13,768 bases of DNA from CSBr16-57R1 sp041163265 (GTDB lineage Bacteria; Actinomycetota; Nitriliruptoria; Nitriliruptorales; Nitriliruptoraceae). Shown piece by piece: positions 5,968-12,638 of this stretch. The DNA lies in assembly GCA_041163265.1 (NCBI GenBank), contig JBEARL010000033.1, positions 1 through 13,768 of the forward strand. Reading direction: 5' to 3'. The first letter of the stretch is position 1. Each line of letters begins with the position of its first letter. The position numbers and the translations under genes are program-made. The notes beneath the pieces are model-generated. The model did not search any database. It worked only from the letters and a program-made list of their open reading frames with translations, and had not been told where the DNA came from.

Positions 5968-6141
5968 GTCGACGCCGGATCGCCCCCCGATGCGGGGTTC
6001 GAGGACGGCGCCCACGCCGCCACCGGTGCGACGCTCGTCGACGACCCGCCCGACCTCGGACCCGGTCCGGCCGCCGCGCAGGTCCTGCGGGTCGGGCCAC
6101 CGACCGCGGCCGAGACCGCGGAGGTGCAGCGCGCGCAGCGG
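5968..6141 (+). pseudogene. Relic of NAD(P) transhydrogenase alpha / alanine dehydrogenase N-terminal domain
   Basis: The bases after the HAD stop, read in the same frame, give a 58-codon stretch without a start codon: VDAGSPPDAGFEDGAHAATG, then ATLVDDPPDLG, then AAAQVLRVGPPTAAETAEVQ. This follows the AlaDH/PNT N-terminal pattern (VEaGaG..aGF.D..Y..aGA.iv......aDvVLkVrpPt.eE), most like PntA because of the VxPPT ending. After about 6141 the similarity stops in an Arg/Pro-rich run ending at the TGA at 6187-6189. No start codon, no NAD-binding domain and no pntB follow, so it cannot make an enzyme. The match is by memory of the family pattern, so the call is moderate. The rest of 5962-6208 holds nothing else besides a promoter-like TAGGTT. 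Confidence 0.5.
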
Positions 6142-6172
6142 CCACGACGCCGGCCCGATCCAGCGGCTCGGC

Positions 6173-6178
6173 TAGGTT
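6173..6178 (+). promoter_or_regulatory. Putative -10 element TAGGTT ahead of the amidase remnant
   Basis: TAGGTT fits TAnnnT and lies 30 nt before the GTG at 6209. It could still drive the downstream CoA-transferase through the remnant. Confidence 0.35.
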
Positions 6179-6208
6179 CCGCTCGCTGACCGGACGTCGC
6201 CATGAGAG

Positions 6209-6814
6209 GTGCTGGGGGCCGATCCCCCCGGTCGGACCTCGGCTCGGGTGCTCGCACATGGAGGTGTGACGGTCGTCCTCGTTCCGGCGCTCGACTCGCT
6301 CCCGTCCGCTCGTCGGCTCGTGGCGGCCCACTGCTCGGGCGACACGACCGTCATGGAGACGGCCCACGTGGTGCTCGACCGCATCGCTCAGGTGGAGTCC
6401 GAGATCCACGCCCTCGTCCATGTCGATGGAGAGGCCGTCCTTCGCAGGGCGCACCAGCTCGACGCTGTCCCGCCGGACCGACGAGGACCTCTCCATGGGG
6501 TTCCCGTCGGGGTGAAGGACGTCATCGACTCGGCGGAGATGCAGCCGTCGTACGGGTCGCCGACCCATGCGGGGCACCTCCCCGATCGTGATGCCGAGGT
6601 CGTCGATCGTCCACGCGCCGCTGGTCCGCTCATCGTCGGGAAGACGGTCGCTTCGGAGTTCGCGCTGTTCACGCCGGGTCCGACCCGTCGCCCCGGGGTC
6701 GTGGCTCGGTCCCCCCGTCCGCTGCCCCTCGGCCTGCAGCTCGTGGGTCCAGTGGGGGCTGACGACGCCGTCCTCGTGGCCGCGGGGCACCTGATGCAGC
6801 TCCTGGCCGCATGA
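6209..6814 (+). pseudogene. Amidase-signature protein gutted by an in-frame internal deletion
   Basis: The 201-codon frame has both ends of an amidase-signature enzyme (GatA-like, normally about 390-480 residues) but not the middle. Residues 31-165 match the N-terminal part: an LDRIAQVESEIHALVHVD helix, GPLHGVPVGVKD with the catalytic Lys103, then IVGKTVASEFALFTPGPTR. The next segment should be the Gly/Ser-rich core holding the two catalytic serines. Instead, within residues 160-172 (about 6686-6725), it jumps to the family's C-terminus, LPLGLQLVGPVGADDAVL. Some 200-280 residues are missing, so hydrolase activity is excluded. The frame stays open, and its stop overlaps the CoA-transferase ATG (ATGA). 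The start is unsure: GTG 6209 or GTG 6266. Raised A/T at wobble positions (10 of the first 54 codons, counted by hand) sets it apart from the flanks. Confidence 0.8.
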
Positions 6815-8049
6815 GTCGGGCCCGGGGATCGTCCGACCGCGTGACGGCGCCCGGTCCCGGCGGGCCGCTCGCCGGCGTCCGCGTCGTCGACCTGTCGCGG
6901 GCCCTCGCTGGCCCCTACGCGACGATGATGCTCGCGGACGCCGGCGCCGATGTGATCAAGGTCGAGCGCCCGGACGGTGGCGACGACACCCGGAGCTGGG
7001 GCCCACCGTTCGTGGACGCGGACGGCGAGCAGGTCGCCACGTACTTCCTCTCGGTGAACCGGAACAAGCGCTCGGTCGTCCTCGATCTCGGCTCCGAGCT
7101 CGGACTCGCTCGGCTGCACGACCTGATCGTCGGCGCGGACGTGCTCGTCGAGAACTTCCGACCCGGCGTCATGGAGCGACTCGGGCTCGCTCCATCGGAA
7201 CTCGCGCAGCGGTACCCGGGCCTGGTCGTCCTCTCCGTGACGGGCTTCGGGGAGGGTGGTCCGGATGGCGCACGGGCGGGCTTCGACCAGATCATCCAGG
7301 GCGAGGCCGGTCTCATGTCCCTCACCGGAGCCGCGGAGGGCGAGCCGACCCGGATCGGTGTGCCCATCACGGACATCCTCGCCGGGATGTTCGGCGCCTA
7401 CGGGGTGGTCGCCGCGCTCCGGGAGCGGGAGCGTTCGGGCCGTGGTCAGCGCGTCACGACCTCGCTGCTCGCCGCCGCCGTGGCGGTCCACACGTTCCAG
7501 GGGACGAGGTGGACGGTCTCGGGGGAGATCCCCGGCCGGACCGGGAACCGCCATCCGACGATCGCTCCGTACGGCTCGTTCCGCTGTCGCGACGGCTGGA
7601 TCACCCTGGCCGTCGGTTCGGACTCCCTCTGGCGGCGGTTCGCCCCGCTCGTCGGGATCGACCCGGACGAGCCCGGGCTCGCGACCAACCGTGATCGCTT
7701 CCTGCAGGTGGAGGCGCTGGAGGCGAGGATCGAGGCGGTGCTCCGAGACCGGGACGTCGAGGAGTGGATGACCGGTTTCGAGCGGGCAGGGATCCCCGCA
7801 GGACGGATCCGGGCCCTCGACGAGGTCTACGCCTGGACCCAGGTCGAGCACCTCGGACTGGTCGAGACGGTCACCCACCCCCGGATGGGGAGTCTCCGGA
7901 TGACGGGGTCGCCCATCCGGTGGAGCAGGTCGGGGCGTCCCGAGTCCGCGGCTCCTCCACTGCTCGGGCAGGATCAGGACCTGATCGATGATCCGGGAGG
8001 TGCGTGGCGGGACGCGCCCCCCTCGGGTGCCGACTACCTGCCCGGGTAG
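6811..8049 (+). CDS. Family III CoA-transferase (CaiB/BaiF type)
   Basis: A 412-residue CoA-transferase that moves CoA between carboxylic acids, related to formyl-CoA and carnitine CoA-transferases. It has the N-terminal PLAGVRVVDLSRALAGPYATMMLADAGADVIKVE-type fold block (residues 19-52), NRNKRSVVLDL, VLVENFRPGVMERLGL, and FDQIIQGEAG with Asp159 as the expected nucleophile that forms the acyl-aspartyl intermediate. The small domain around 250-340 and the closing block (HPRMGSLRMTGSPIRWS) are complete, so the gene looks functional. The acyl partner is not evident. The ATG overlaps the amidase-remnant stop; GTG at 6841 is an alternative start that loses ten unconserved residues. Of its first 66 codons about 7 end in A/T, against 2 of 60 in the enoyl-CoA hydratase. 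It runs 16 nt past the stop of the convergent gene. Confidence 0.92.
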   Translation: MSRARGSSDRVTAPGPGGPLAGVRVVDLSRALAGPYATMMLADAGADVIKVERPDGGDDTRSWGPPFVDADGEQVATYFLSVNRNKRSVVLDLGSELGLARLHDLIVGADVLVENFRPGVMERLGLAPSELAQRYPGLVVLSVTGFGEGGPDGARAGFDQIIQGEAGLMSLTGAAEGEPTRIGVPITDILAGMFGAYGVVAALRERERSGRGQRVTTSLLAAAVAVHTFQGTRWTVSGEIPGRTGNRHPTIAPYGSFRCRDGWITLAVGSDSLWRRFAPLVGIDPDEPGLATNRDRFLQVEALEARIEAVLRDRDVEEWMTGFERAGIPAGRIRALDEVYAWTQVEHLGLVETVTHPRMGSLRMTGSPIRWSRSGRPESAAPPLLGQDQDLIDDPGGAWRDAPPSGADYLPG

Positions 8050-9008
8050 GACGCCAGGCTGGACACGAGCAGGTCGAGGAACCGCTCGCGGTCGACGTCG
8101 ACGCCGACGCGGACGTTCGGCTCGCGGCCGGTGACCGACCAGAGGTCGACGACCGTCCGACCGTCGCAGTGGCGGCTCGCCGTCTCGACGTCGACCCGGA
8201 GGTGCCGGGTCTCGACCAGGGTCGGGTCGAGCAGCGCCGCGACGGCGCAGGCGTCGTGGATCGGGACACCGTCGAAGCCGTAGGTGCGCGCGTGGAAGCG
8301 CAGGAAGAAGTCGCAGAGCTCGGCCGCGAGCGTGCCGACCGGCGTGCCGAGGTCGCGCAGCTCCTCGAACCGCGCCGTCGGGAGGATCGCGCGGTGCGTC
8401 ACGTCGAGGCCGACCATCGTCACGTCGACGTCGGCGTCGAACACCTCGGCCGCGGCCTCGGGGTCGACCCAGATGTTGAACTCGGCGGCCGGGGTGACGT
8501 TGCCCTCGGTGATCGCGCCGCCCATCACGACCAGGCGCGAGATGCCGCGGGCGATCGTCGGGTCGCGGCGCAGCGCCGCTCCGAGGTTCGTCAGCGGACC
8601 GGTCGCGGCGACCTCGACGGGCCGTCCCTCGTCCCGCGCGCGGCCGAGCCGGGCGACGAGCAGGTCGACGGCGTGCTCGGGCCGCGGACCGAACGCCGGC
8701 TCGGGCAGCACGGGACCCTCGAGCCCCGACTCGCCGTGGACGTGGGCCGCGGTGCGCAGCGCCCTCTCGAGGGGCCGGTCCATCCCGGCGTGGACGGGGA
8801 CGTCCGTGCGGTCGGCGACCGTCAGCACCTGCGTCGCCGCGCGGACCGCGTTCGGCAGCGTCGTGTTCCCCGCGACGATCGAGACCGTCTCGACGTGCCA
8901 CTCGGGCCGAGCCAGCGCGAGCAGCAGCGCGATCGCGTCGTCGTGCCCGGGGTCGCAGTCGATCAGCACGGTGCGTGGGGCGCCGTCGTCCACGTCCACG
9001 GCCACCAC
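8034..9008 (-). CDS. Inosine/uridine-preferring nucleoside hydrolase family protein
   Basis: A 324-residue N-ribohydrolase that splits nucleosides into base and ribose, probably in salvage. The calcium-binding cluster is intact: DCDPGHDD (Asp17, Asp19, Asp23, Asp24), with the FNIWVDPEAA segment near 177-186 and IHDACA (His251, Asp252) near the C-terminus; this His matches the one that protonates the leaving base in purine- and pyrimidine-acting members. The length is typical and no signal peptide is present, so it should be cytoplasmic. GTG 9008 was chosen for GGAG at 9017-9020, 8 nt upstream; further GTG codons follow within eight residues. The substrate base cannot be told. Its last 16 nt overlap the end of the convergent CoA-transferase. 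Confidence 0.93.
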   Translation of the reverse strand: MVAVDVDDGAPRTVLIDCDPGHDDAIALLLALARPEWHVETVSIVAGNTTLPNAVRAATQVLTVADRTDVPVHAGMDRPLERALRTAAHVHGESGLEGPVLPEPAFGPRPEHAVDLLVARLGRARDEGRPVEVAATGPLTNLGAALRRDPTIARGISRLVVMGGAITEGNVTPAAEFNIWVDPEAAAEVFDADVDVTMVGLDVTHRAILPTARFEELRDLGTPVGTLAAELCDFFLRFHARTYGFDGVPIHDACAVAALLDPTLVETRHLRVDVETASRHCDGRTVVDLWSVTGREPNVRVGVDVDRERFLDLLVSSLASYPGR

Positions 9009-9043
9009 ACCCCCGGCTCCGCGGTCCGACGCCGCGCGGCGGG

Positions 9044-9049
9044 ACCGTA
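9044..9049 (-). promoter_or_regulatory. Putative -10 element TACGGT for the nucleoside hydrolase
   Basis: The minus strand reads TACGGT, 35 nt upstream of the GTG at 9008, and faces away from the plus-strand TAGCCT at 9079. Confidence 0.4.
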
Positions 9050-9078
9050 GCGGCGGCGGGGGTGCGGGAGCGCGGCGT

Positions 9079-9084
9079 TAGCCT
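9079..9084 (+). promoter_or_regulatory. Putative -10 element TAGCCT for the enoyl-CoA hydratase operon
   Basis: TAGCCT lies 43 nt before the GTG at 9128. It is the third divergent gap in the window to carry a pair of such hexamers. Confidence 0.45.
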
Positions 9085-9127
9085 CACCTCCGGCCGGGCC
9101 GTCGGCCGCACCGTGGGAGGGGCCGCC

Positions 9128-9910
9128 GTGGACGACCGGGTCCGCCTCGAGGTCGACGCGGCGACGCGGGTGGGGACGCTGGTCCTCGACCGTCCACCCC
9201 TCAACGCGATCGACCTCGCGATGTGGGACCGCATCGGCGCGCTGGTCGCCGAGGCCGCCGCGGACCCCGCCGTGCGGGCCCTCGTGGTCCGCGGCGCCCC
9301 GCGGGCGCTGGCGGCCGGGGCCGACGTCGCCGAGATGCCGGCCTGGGACGTCGCGGCGGCCCGCGACGCCGCCGACCGCATCCACGCGGCGCTGGACGCG
9401 CTCGCCGCGCTGCCGGTCGTGACCATCGCCGCGGTCTCGGGCTACGCGCTCGGCGGCGGTTGCGAGCTGGCGCTGGCCTGCGACCTGCGCCTGGCCGCGG
9501 ACAACGCGAAGATGGGCCTGCCCGAGATCCTGCTCGGGATCCTCCCGGGCGGCGGGGGGACGCAGCGCCTCGCGCGGCTCGTCGGACCGTCCCGCGCCAA
9601 GGACCTGGTGCTCTCGGGGCGGATGGTGGACATGGTCGAGGCCCTGCGCATCGGTCTGGTCGACGCGGTCCATCCCGCGGACGACCTCGCCGGTGAGGCC
9701 CACGCCGCCGCCGCGCGGTTCGCCGCGGGTCCGGCCGCGCAGGCGCTCGCGAAGCGGGCGATCGACGAGGGGCTCGGCGTCCCCCTCGCGGAGGGGCTGC
9801 GCCTCGAGCGCGAGCGGTTCGCCGAGGCGTTCGCGACCGCCGACGCCGCGACGGGCATCGCGTCCTTCCTCCGCGACGGCCCCGGCGTCGCCGCGTTCGA
9901 GGGTCGGTGA
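9128..9910 (+). CDS. Enoyl-CoA hydratase / crotonase family protein
   Basis: A 260-residue crotonase-fold enzyme that should add water to trans-2-enoyl-CoA in beta-oxidation or a similar pathway. The oxyanion-hole segments are present (LAAGADVAEM around 61-70 and GYALGGGCELAL at 105-116). Both catalytic glutamates of true hydratases are kept: Glu113 in GGGCELAL and Glu133 in LPEILLG, equivalent to Glu144 and Glu164 of rat mitochondrial hydratase. PGGGGTQRL follows. This favours a hydratase over the isomerase or hydrolase branches. The GTG at 9128 has GGGAGGGG at 9115-9122, 5 nt upstream; the frame is open further 5' but there it is antisense to the nucleoside hydrolase. It is the first gene of a three-gene operon with the methyltransferase and acyltransferase. 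Confidence 0.93.
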   Translation: MDDRVRLEVDAATRVGTLVLDRPPLNAIDLAMWDRIGALVAEAAADPAVRALVVRGAPRALAAGADVAEMPAWDVAAARDAADRIHAALDALAALPVVTIAAVSGYALGGGCELALACDLRLAADNAKMGLPEILLGILPGGGGTQRLARLVGPSRAKDLVLSGRMVDMVEALRIGLVDAVHPADDLAGEAHAAAARFAAGPAAQALAKRAIDEGLGVPLAEGLRLERERFAEAFATADAATGIASFLRDGPGVAAFEGR

Positions 9911-9934
9911 CGTGGCCGGCGTCGCGACGGGTCC

Positions 9935-9941
9935 GGAGGGG
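9935..9941 (+). promoter_or_regulatory. Ribosome binding site GGAGGGG deciding the methyltransferase start
   Basis: GGAGGGG sits 6 nt before the ATG at 9948. It favours that start over the in-frame GTG at 9912, two bases after the hydratase stop. Confidence 0.65.
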
Positions 9942-9947
9942 TCCGGC

Positions 9948-10862
9948 ATGGACATGAAGGAGAAGCAGCGCGTCTACCACGACTGGGAGGCCGCGACGTA
10001 CGAGGGGAAGTTCAACATCTCGTACGACCAGCGCTGCATCGACTACGCCCGCGACCGGCTGCGCAAGGTCGTCGGTCCCGACGAGCGGTTCGGCCGCGTG
10101 CTCGAGCTCGGCGCCGGCACCGGGTTCCTCACGATCAACCTCGCGCTGGCCGGCTGCCTCGACGGCGCCGATCTGCACGTCACCGACATCAGCCCCGGCA
10201 TGCTCGAGGTCTGCCGCGCCAACGCCGCGACGAACGGGGTCGCGCTGACCGCGACCGCCGGTGACGTCGAGGACCTGCCGTACGCGGACGGCTCCTTCGA
10301 CCTGGTGCTCGGTCACGCGTTCCTGCACCACCTCCCCGATCCGGGGGCGGCGCTCCGCGAGGCGTACCGCGTGCTCGCCCCCGGCGGGACGCTCGTGGTA
10401 GCAGGTGAACCGACGCGGCGCGGGGACCTCGTCGCCGGCGTCGTCAAGCGCGCCACCTACCGCGGCTTCCGCGCGCTGACCTCGATCCCGGCCCTGTCCC
10501 ACCTCCGCCGGCCGACCGTCACCGAGGCGGGCGGCAGCGCGGAGGAGGCGGCGCTGGCCGCGCTCGAGCACGAGGTCGACCTGCACACGTTCGACCCCGA
10601 GGGCGTGGCGCACCTCGCGCGCGCGGCCGGCTTCACGCAGGTCCGCGTCGTCACCGAGGAGCTGCTCGCGAACTGGGTCGGGTGGGCGGTCCGGACGATC
10701 GAGGGCTCGGTCCGTCCGGGGGTCCTCGGGGAGCGGTGGGCGTACGCCGCCTACGGCGCGTGGCGCGGCCTCAGCCGCGTCGACGAGCTGCTCGAGGGCC
10801 TGGTCCCCGACGACCTCTTCTACAACCTGATCCTGCACGCGCGCCGACCCCTCGACGGCTGA
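9948..10862 (+). CDS. Class I SAM-dependent methyltransferase
   Basis: A 304-residue methyltransferase. The Rossmann core is clear: motif I VLELGAGTG (51-59), the acidic residue closing strand 2 (HVTD, Asp80), GDVEDLPYADGSFDLVLG (106-122), and the post-motif HHLPDPGAALREAYRVLAPGG, a layout shared with UbiE-like and small-molecule enzymes. Residues 1-50 (WEAATYEGKFNISYDQRC) probably form a substrate lid. The C-terminal 120 residues add a helical extension with DLHTFDPEGVAHLARAAGF, a block frequent in methyltransferases of this kind, and an aromatic tail (NWVGWAVRTIEG...DDLFYNLIL). It touches the hydratase gene upstream and the acyltransferase gene downstream with no gap, so the three are one transcript. 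The acceptor substrate cannot be inferred. Confidence 0.9.
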   Translation: MDMKEKQRVYHDWEAATYEGKFNISYDQRCIDYARDRLRKVVGPDERFGRVLELGAGTGFLTINLALAGCLDGADLHVTDISPGMLEVCRANAATNGVALTATAGDVEDLPYADGSFDLVLGHAFLHHLPDPGAALREAYRVLAPGGTLVVAGEPTRRGDLVAGVVKRATYRGFRALTSIPALSHLRRPTVTEAGGSAEEAALAALEHEVDLHTFDPEGVAHLARAAGFTQVRVVTEELLANWVGWAVRTIEGSVRPGVLGERWAYAAYGAWRGLSRVDELLEGLVPDDLFYNLILHARRPLDG

Positions 10863-11747
10863 ATGGACGCCGGGACGCTGCGGCGCCTCGCCGCCGACCC
10901 CGACGAGGCCGAGGCGGCGCTCGCGGCGTGGGCCGCCGCCCGGGCGGACGCCGTGCTCCGGACCGAGCGGGCCCGCAGGGCGCTGCTCCGGACGGCCCTG
11001 CTGGCCCGCGAGCTCGACGGCGGCCGGGCGCTGGCGGCGGTCGTGCACCGTCCGCCGCCGCCGACCCGGTTCCCGCGCGTCGGTCCGATGGGGGCGGTGC
11101 GGACGGTCCGGACGCACGGCCTCGCGACCGCGGCCCACGCCCGCCACGCGCTGCGGCTGGTGCGCGCCCGGGCGGGTGCGGCGCGACGGGGGCAGGACGT
11201 GCGGCTCCTTGGGCCCGTGTTCCTCGGCCGCCGCGTCGAGCTGGTCGCGCCGCGCGGCCGCGGCCGGCTGCTGGTCGGCCCGTGGTGCTGGCTCGGCGAC
11301 GGCGCGGCGCTGCGCGCGCACCGCGGTCGCCTCACCCTCGGGCCGAAGGTCGTCCTCGGCTCGCGCGTCACGCTGAACGCGCACCTGGACGTCGCGGTCG
11401 GGGAGGGGACGCTGCTCGCCGACGACGTCCACGTGGTCGACATGGACCACCGGACCGACCGGCTCGACGTCCCGATCCGCGCCCAGGGGATCGCGACGGC
11501 GCCCGTCCGCATCGGCGCCGACGTCTGGATCGGCCGTGGCGCCACGGTCGTGCGGGGCGTCGACGTCGGACGCGGCAGCGTGGTCGGTGCGGGCGCCGTC
11601 GTGACGGACGACCTGCCGCCGTTCAGCGTGGCGGTCGGCGTGCCGGCGCGGCCGGTCCGCTCGCGGCTGCCGGCCGGGATGGACCCCGACGAGGCGGCGG
11701 ACCTGCTGTCGCGGGGGCTGCCGATCCCGGGCGATCCGGTCGGCTGA
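10863..11747 (+). CDS. Left-handed beta-helix (hexapeptide repeat) acyltransferase
   Basis: A 294-residue acyl- or acetyltransferase. Residues 111-268 are a left-handed beta-helix made of hexapeptide turns (for example VRIGADVWIGRGATVV, then VDVGRGSVVGAGAVV), ending in LPPFSVAVGVPARPVR, the usual cap of the maltose O-acetyltransferase/WecH-like group. His196 in VVDMDHRTD is the expected catalytic base. Residues 1-110 are Ala/Arg-rich helices not found in the minimal enzymes and may be a membrane-surface or dimer arm; no membrane helix is seen. The ATG begins on the base after the methyltransferase stop, so the pair is translationally coupled. Acetyl-CoA and a sugar or lipid hydroxyl are likely substrates from family knowledge; the actual acceptor is unknown. 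Confidence 0.88.
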   Translation: MDAGTLRRLAADPDEAEAALAAWAAARADAVLRTERARRALLRTALLARELDGGRALAAVVHRPPPPTRFPRVGPMGAVRTVRTHGLATAAHARHALRLVRARAGAARRGQDVRLLGPVFLGRRVELVAPRGRGRLLVGPWCWLGDGAALRAHRGRLTLGPKVVLGSRVTLNAHLDVAVGEGTLLADDVHVVDMDHRTDRLDVPIRAQGIATAPVRIGADVWIGRGATVVRGVDVGRGSVVGAGAVVTDDLPPFSVAVGVPARPVRSRLPAGMDPDEAADLLSRGLPIPGDPVG

Positions 11748-11761
11748 GTCCGTCGACGGTC

Positions 11762-11798
11762 GCGCGGACCGGCGGGTCGCCGCCGCGCCGGTCCGTGC
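11762..11798. terminator. Strong GC hairpin between convergent operons
   Basis: A 13-bp stem (11762-11774 pairing with 11786-11798, one G-T wobble) closes an 11-nt loop. It lies in the 51-nt gap between the acyltransferase stop and the ctaG stop and could act in both directions. There is no T-run, as is common for actinobacterial hairpins. Confidence 0.65.
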
Positions 11799-12638
11799 TC
11801 AGCGCGGTCCGGCGCGCTCCCGCCGGGCGTCCGCGTCGGCCCGCTCCTGGGTGCCGGCCCACCGCATGAACCCGATCGCGATCGTGACCCAGAGCGCCAG
11901 CCCGCCGACGACGTTCATCAGGATGCCGCCGAGCTGCTGGTCCCACTGGGCGTCGAAGCCCAGCCAGAGCGGCGGCGCCAGCTCGAACAGGCCGTACAGC
12001 GGCAGCGACGAGAACACGAGGAACGACGCGGGGACGAACATGAGCACGCTCGAGGCGAAGAGGTAGAACGCGCGGGCCGGCTCCTGGAGCGCGCCGCGGT
12101 CCGGCTCGCGGCGCATCGCGGGCCACCACCACGCGAGCGCGGCGGTGAGGTGCGCGACGTCGGTCGCGAACGACCCCAGCTGCGTCACCTTCAGCCCCTC
12201 GAGGATCGGCGGGACGTGCGTACCGATCATGACGACGTTGAACACCAGGAGGGCGACCGGCCACCGGGTGACGGAGCGGACGACGGCCCACCGCCGCGAG
12301 GACCGCGGCAGCCAGCGATCGACGAGCCACGTCGGCAGCCCCGCCAGCAGCAGCGGCGCGGCGACGAACGTGATCACGACCCAGCGGAGCACGGCGACCG
12401 ACGCGAGGTAGCCGGCGCCGAGCGCGCCGAGCGGCCACTCCGAGACCAGCGCGATCGCGAGCACGCCGGCGGTCCAGCGTCGCGCGAGGGCCGGGTCGAC
12501 GGCGCGGCCGGCGCGCCGGTGCGCGAGCCGCCAGCCGCCGAGCAGCAGGCCCGTCACCACCCAGACCCCGAGGAACGGCGTGTACCGCCAGGTCCAGACC
12601 AGCCCCGGCGTGCCCGAGCACCACCACGCGACGTTCAC
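11799..12638 (-). CDS. ctaG: CtaG-type cytochrome c oxidase assembly protein (Caa3_CtaG)
   Basis: A 279-residue polytopic membrane protein of the Bacillus-type CtaG family, needed for assembly of the copper centres of caa3-type cytochrome oxidase. About six or seven hydrophobic segments are seen (20-36, 57-75, 80-100, 127-140, 158-173, 190-211, 237-258). Conserved-looking polar sites lie in or near the membrane: His141 (MIGTHVPP), His163 (DVAHL) and DQQLGGILM (233-241), the family's signature near the last helix. The tail is charged and cytoplasmic. The start was set at GTG 12638, which overlaps the SCO1 stop by 4 nt (GTGA); GTG 12644 is also in frame. Position after SCO1 and the PCuAC-like gene supports a role in copper delivery. 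It is unrelated to the Cox11 protein also named CtaG. Confidence 0.9.
   Translation of the reverse strand: MNVAWWCSGTPGLVWTWRYTPFLGVWVVTGLLLGGWRLAHRRAGRAVDPALARRWTAGVLAIALVSEWPLGALGAGYLASVAVLRWVVITFVAAPLLLAGLPTWLVDRWLPRSSRRWAVVRSVTRWPVALLVFNVVMIGTHVPPILEGLKVTQLGSFATDVAHLTAALAWWWPAMRREPDRGALQEPARAFYLFASSVLMFVPASFLVFSSLPLYGLFELAPPLWLGFDAQWDQQLGGILMNVVGGLALWVTIAIGFMRWAGTQERADADARRERAGPR

Noticed and set aside
5958..6257. A 99-codon minus-strand frame in the gap before the amidase remnant
   Set aside because: Composition is Ser/Ala/Arg/Pro-rich with no motif, and the plus strand gives a recognisable transhydrogenase-like reading.
6690..6725. A frameshift as the cause of the amidase discontinuity
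   Set aside because: Both conserved ends are in the same frame, so a deletion explains the gap; a frameshift would not remove 200 or more residues.
4190..6790. An 866-codon open frame on the minus strand
   Set aside because: Low-complexity Arg/Ala/Pro translation opposite the NmrA-like and HAD genes, both of which have clear motifs on the plus strand.
6388..9426. A 1012-codon open frame on the minus strand
   Set aside because: It runs antisense to the amidase remnant and CoA-transferase and out of frame through the nucleoside hydrolase; its translation is Arg/Pro/Gly-rich with no domain. Long open shadows are expected at this GC content.
9201..11450. A 749-codon minus-strand frame opposite the hydratase operon
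   Set aside because: No domain pattern; its sequence is the complement of three well-supported genes.
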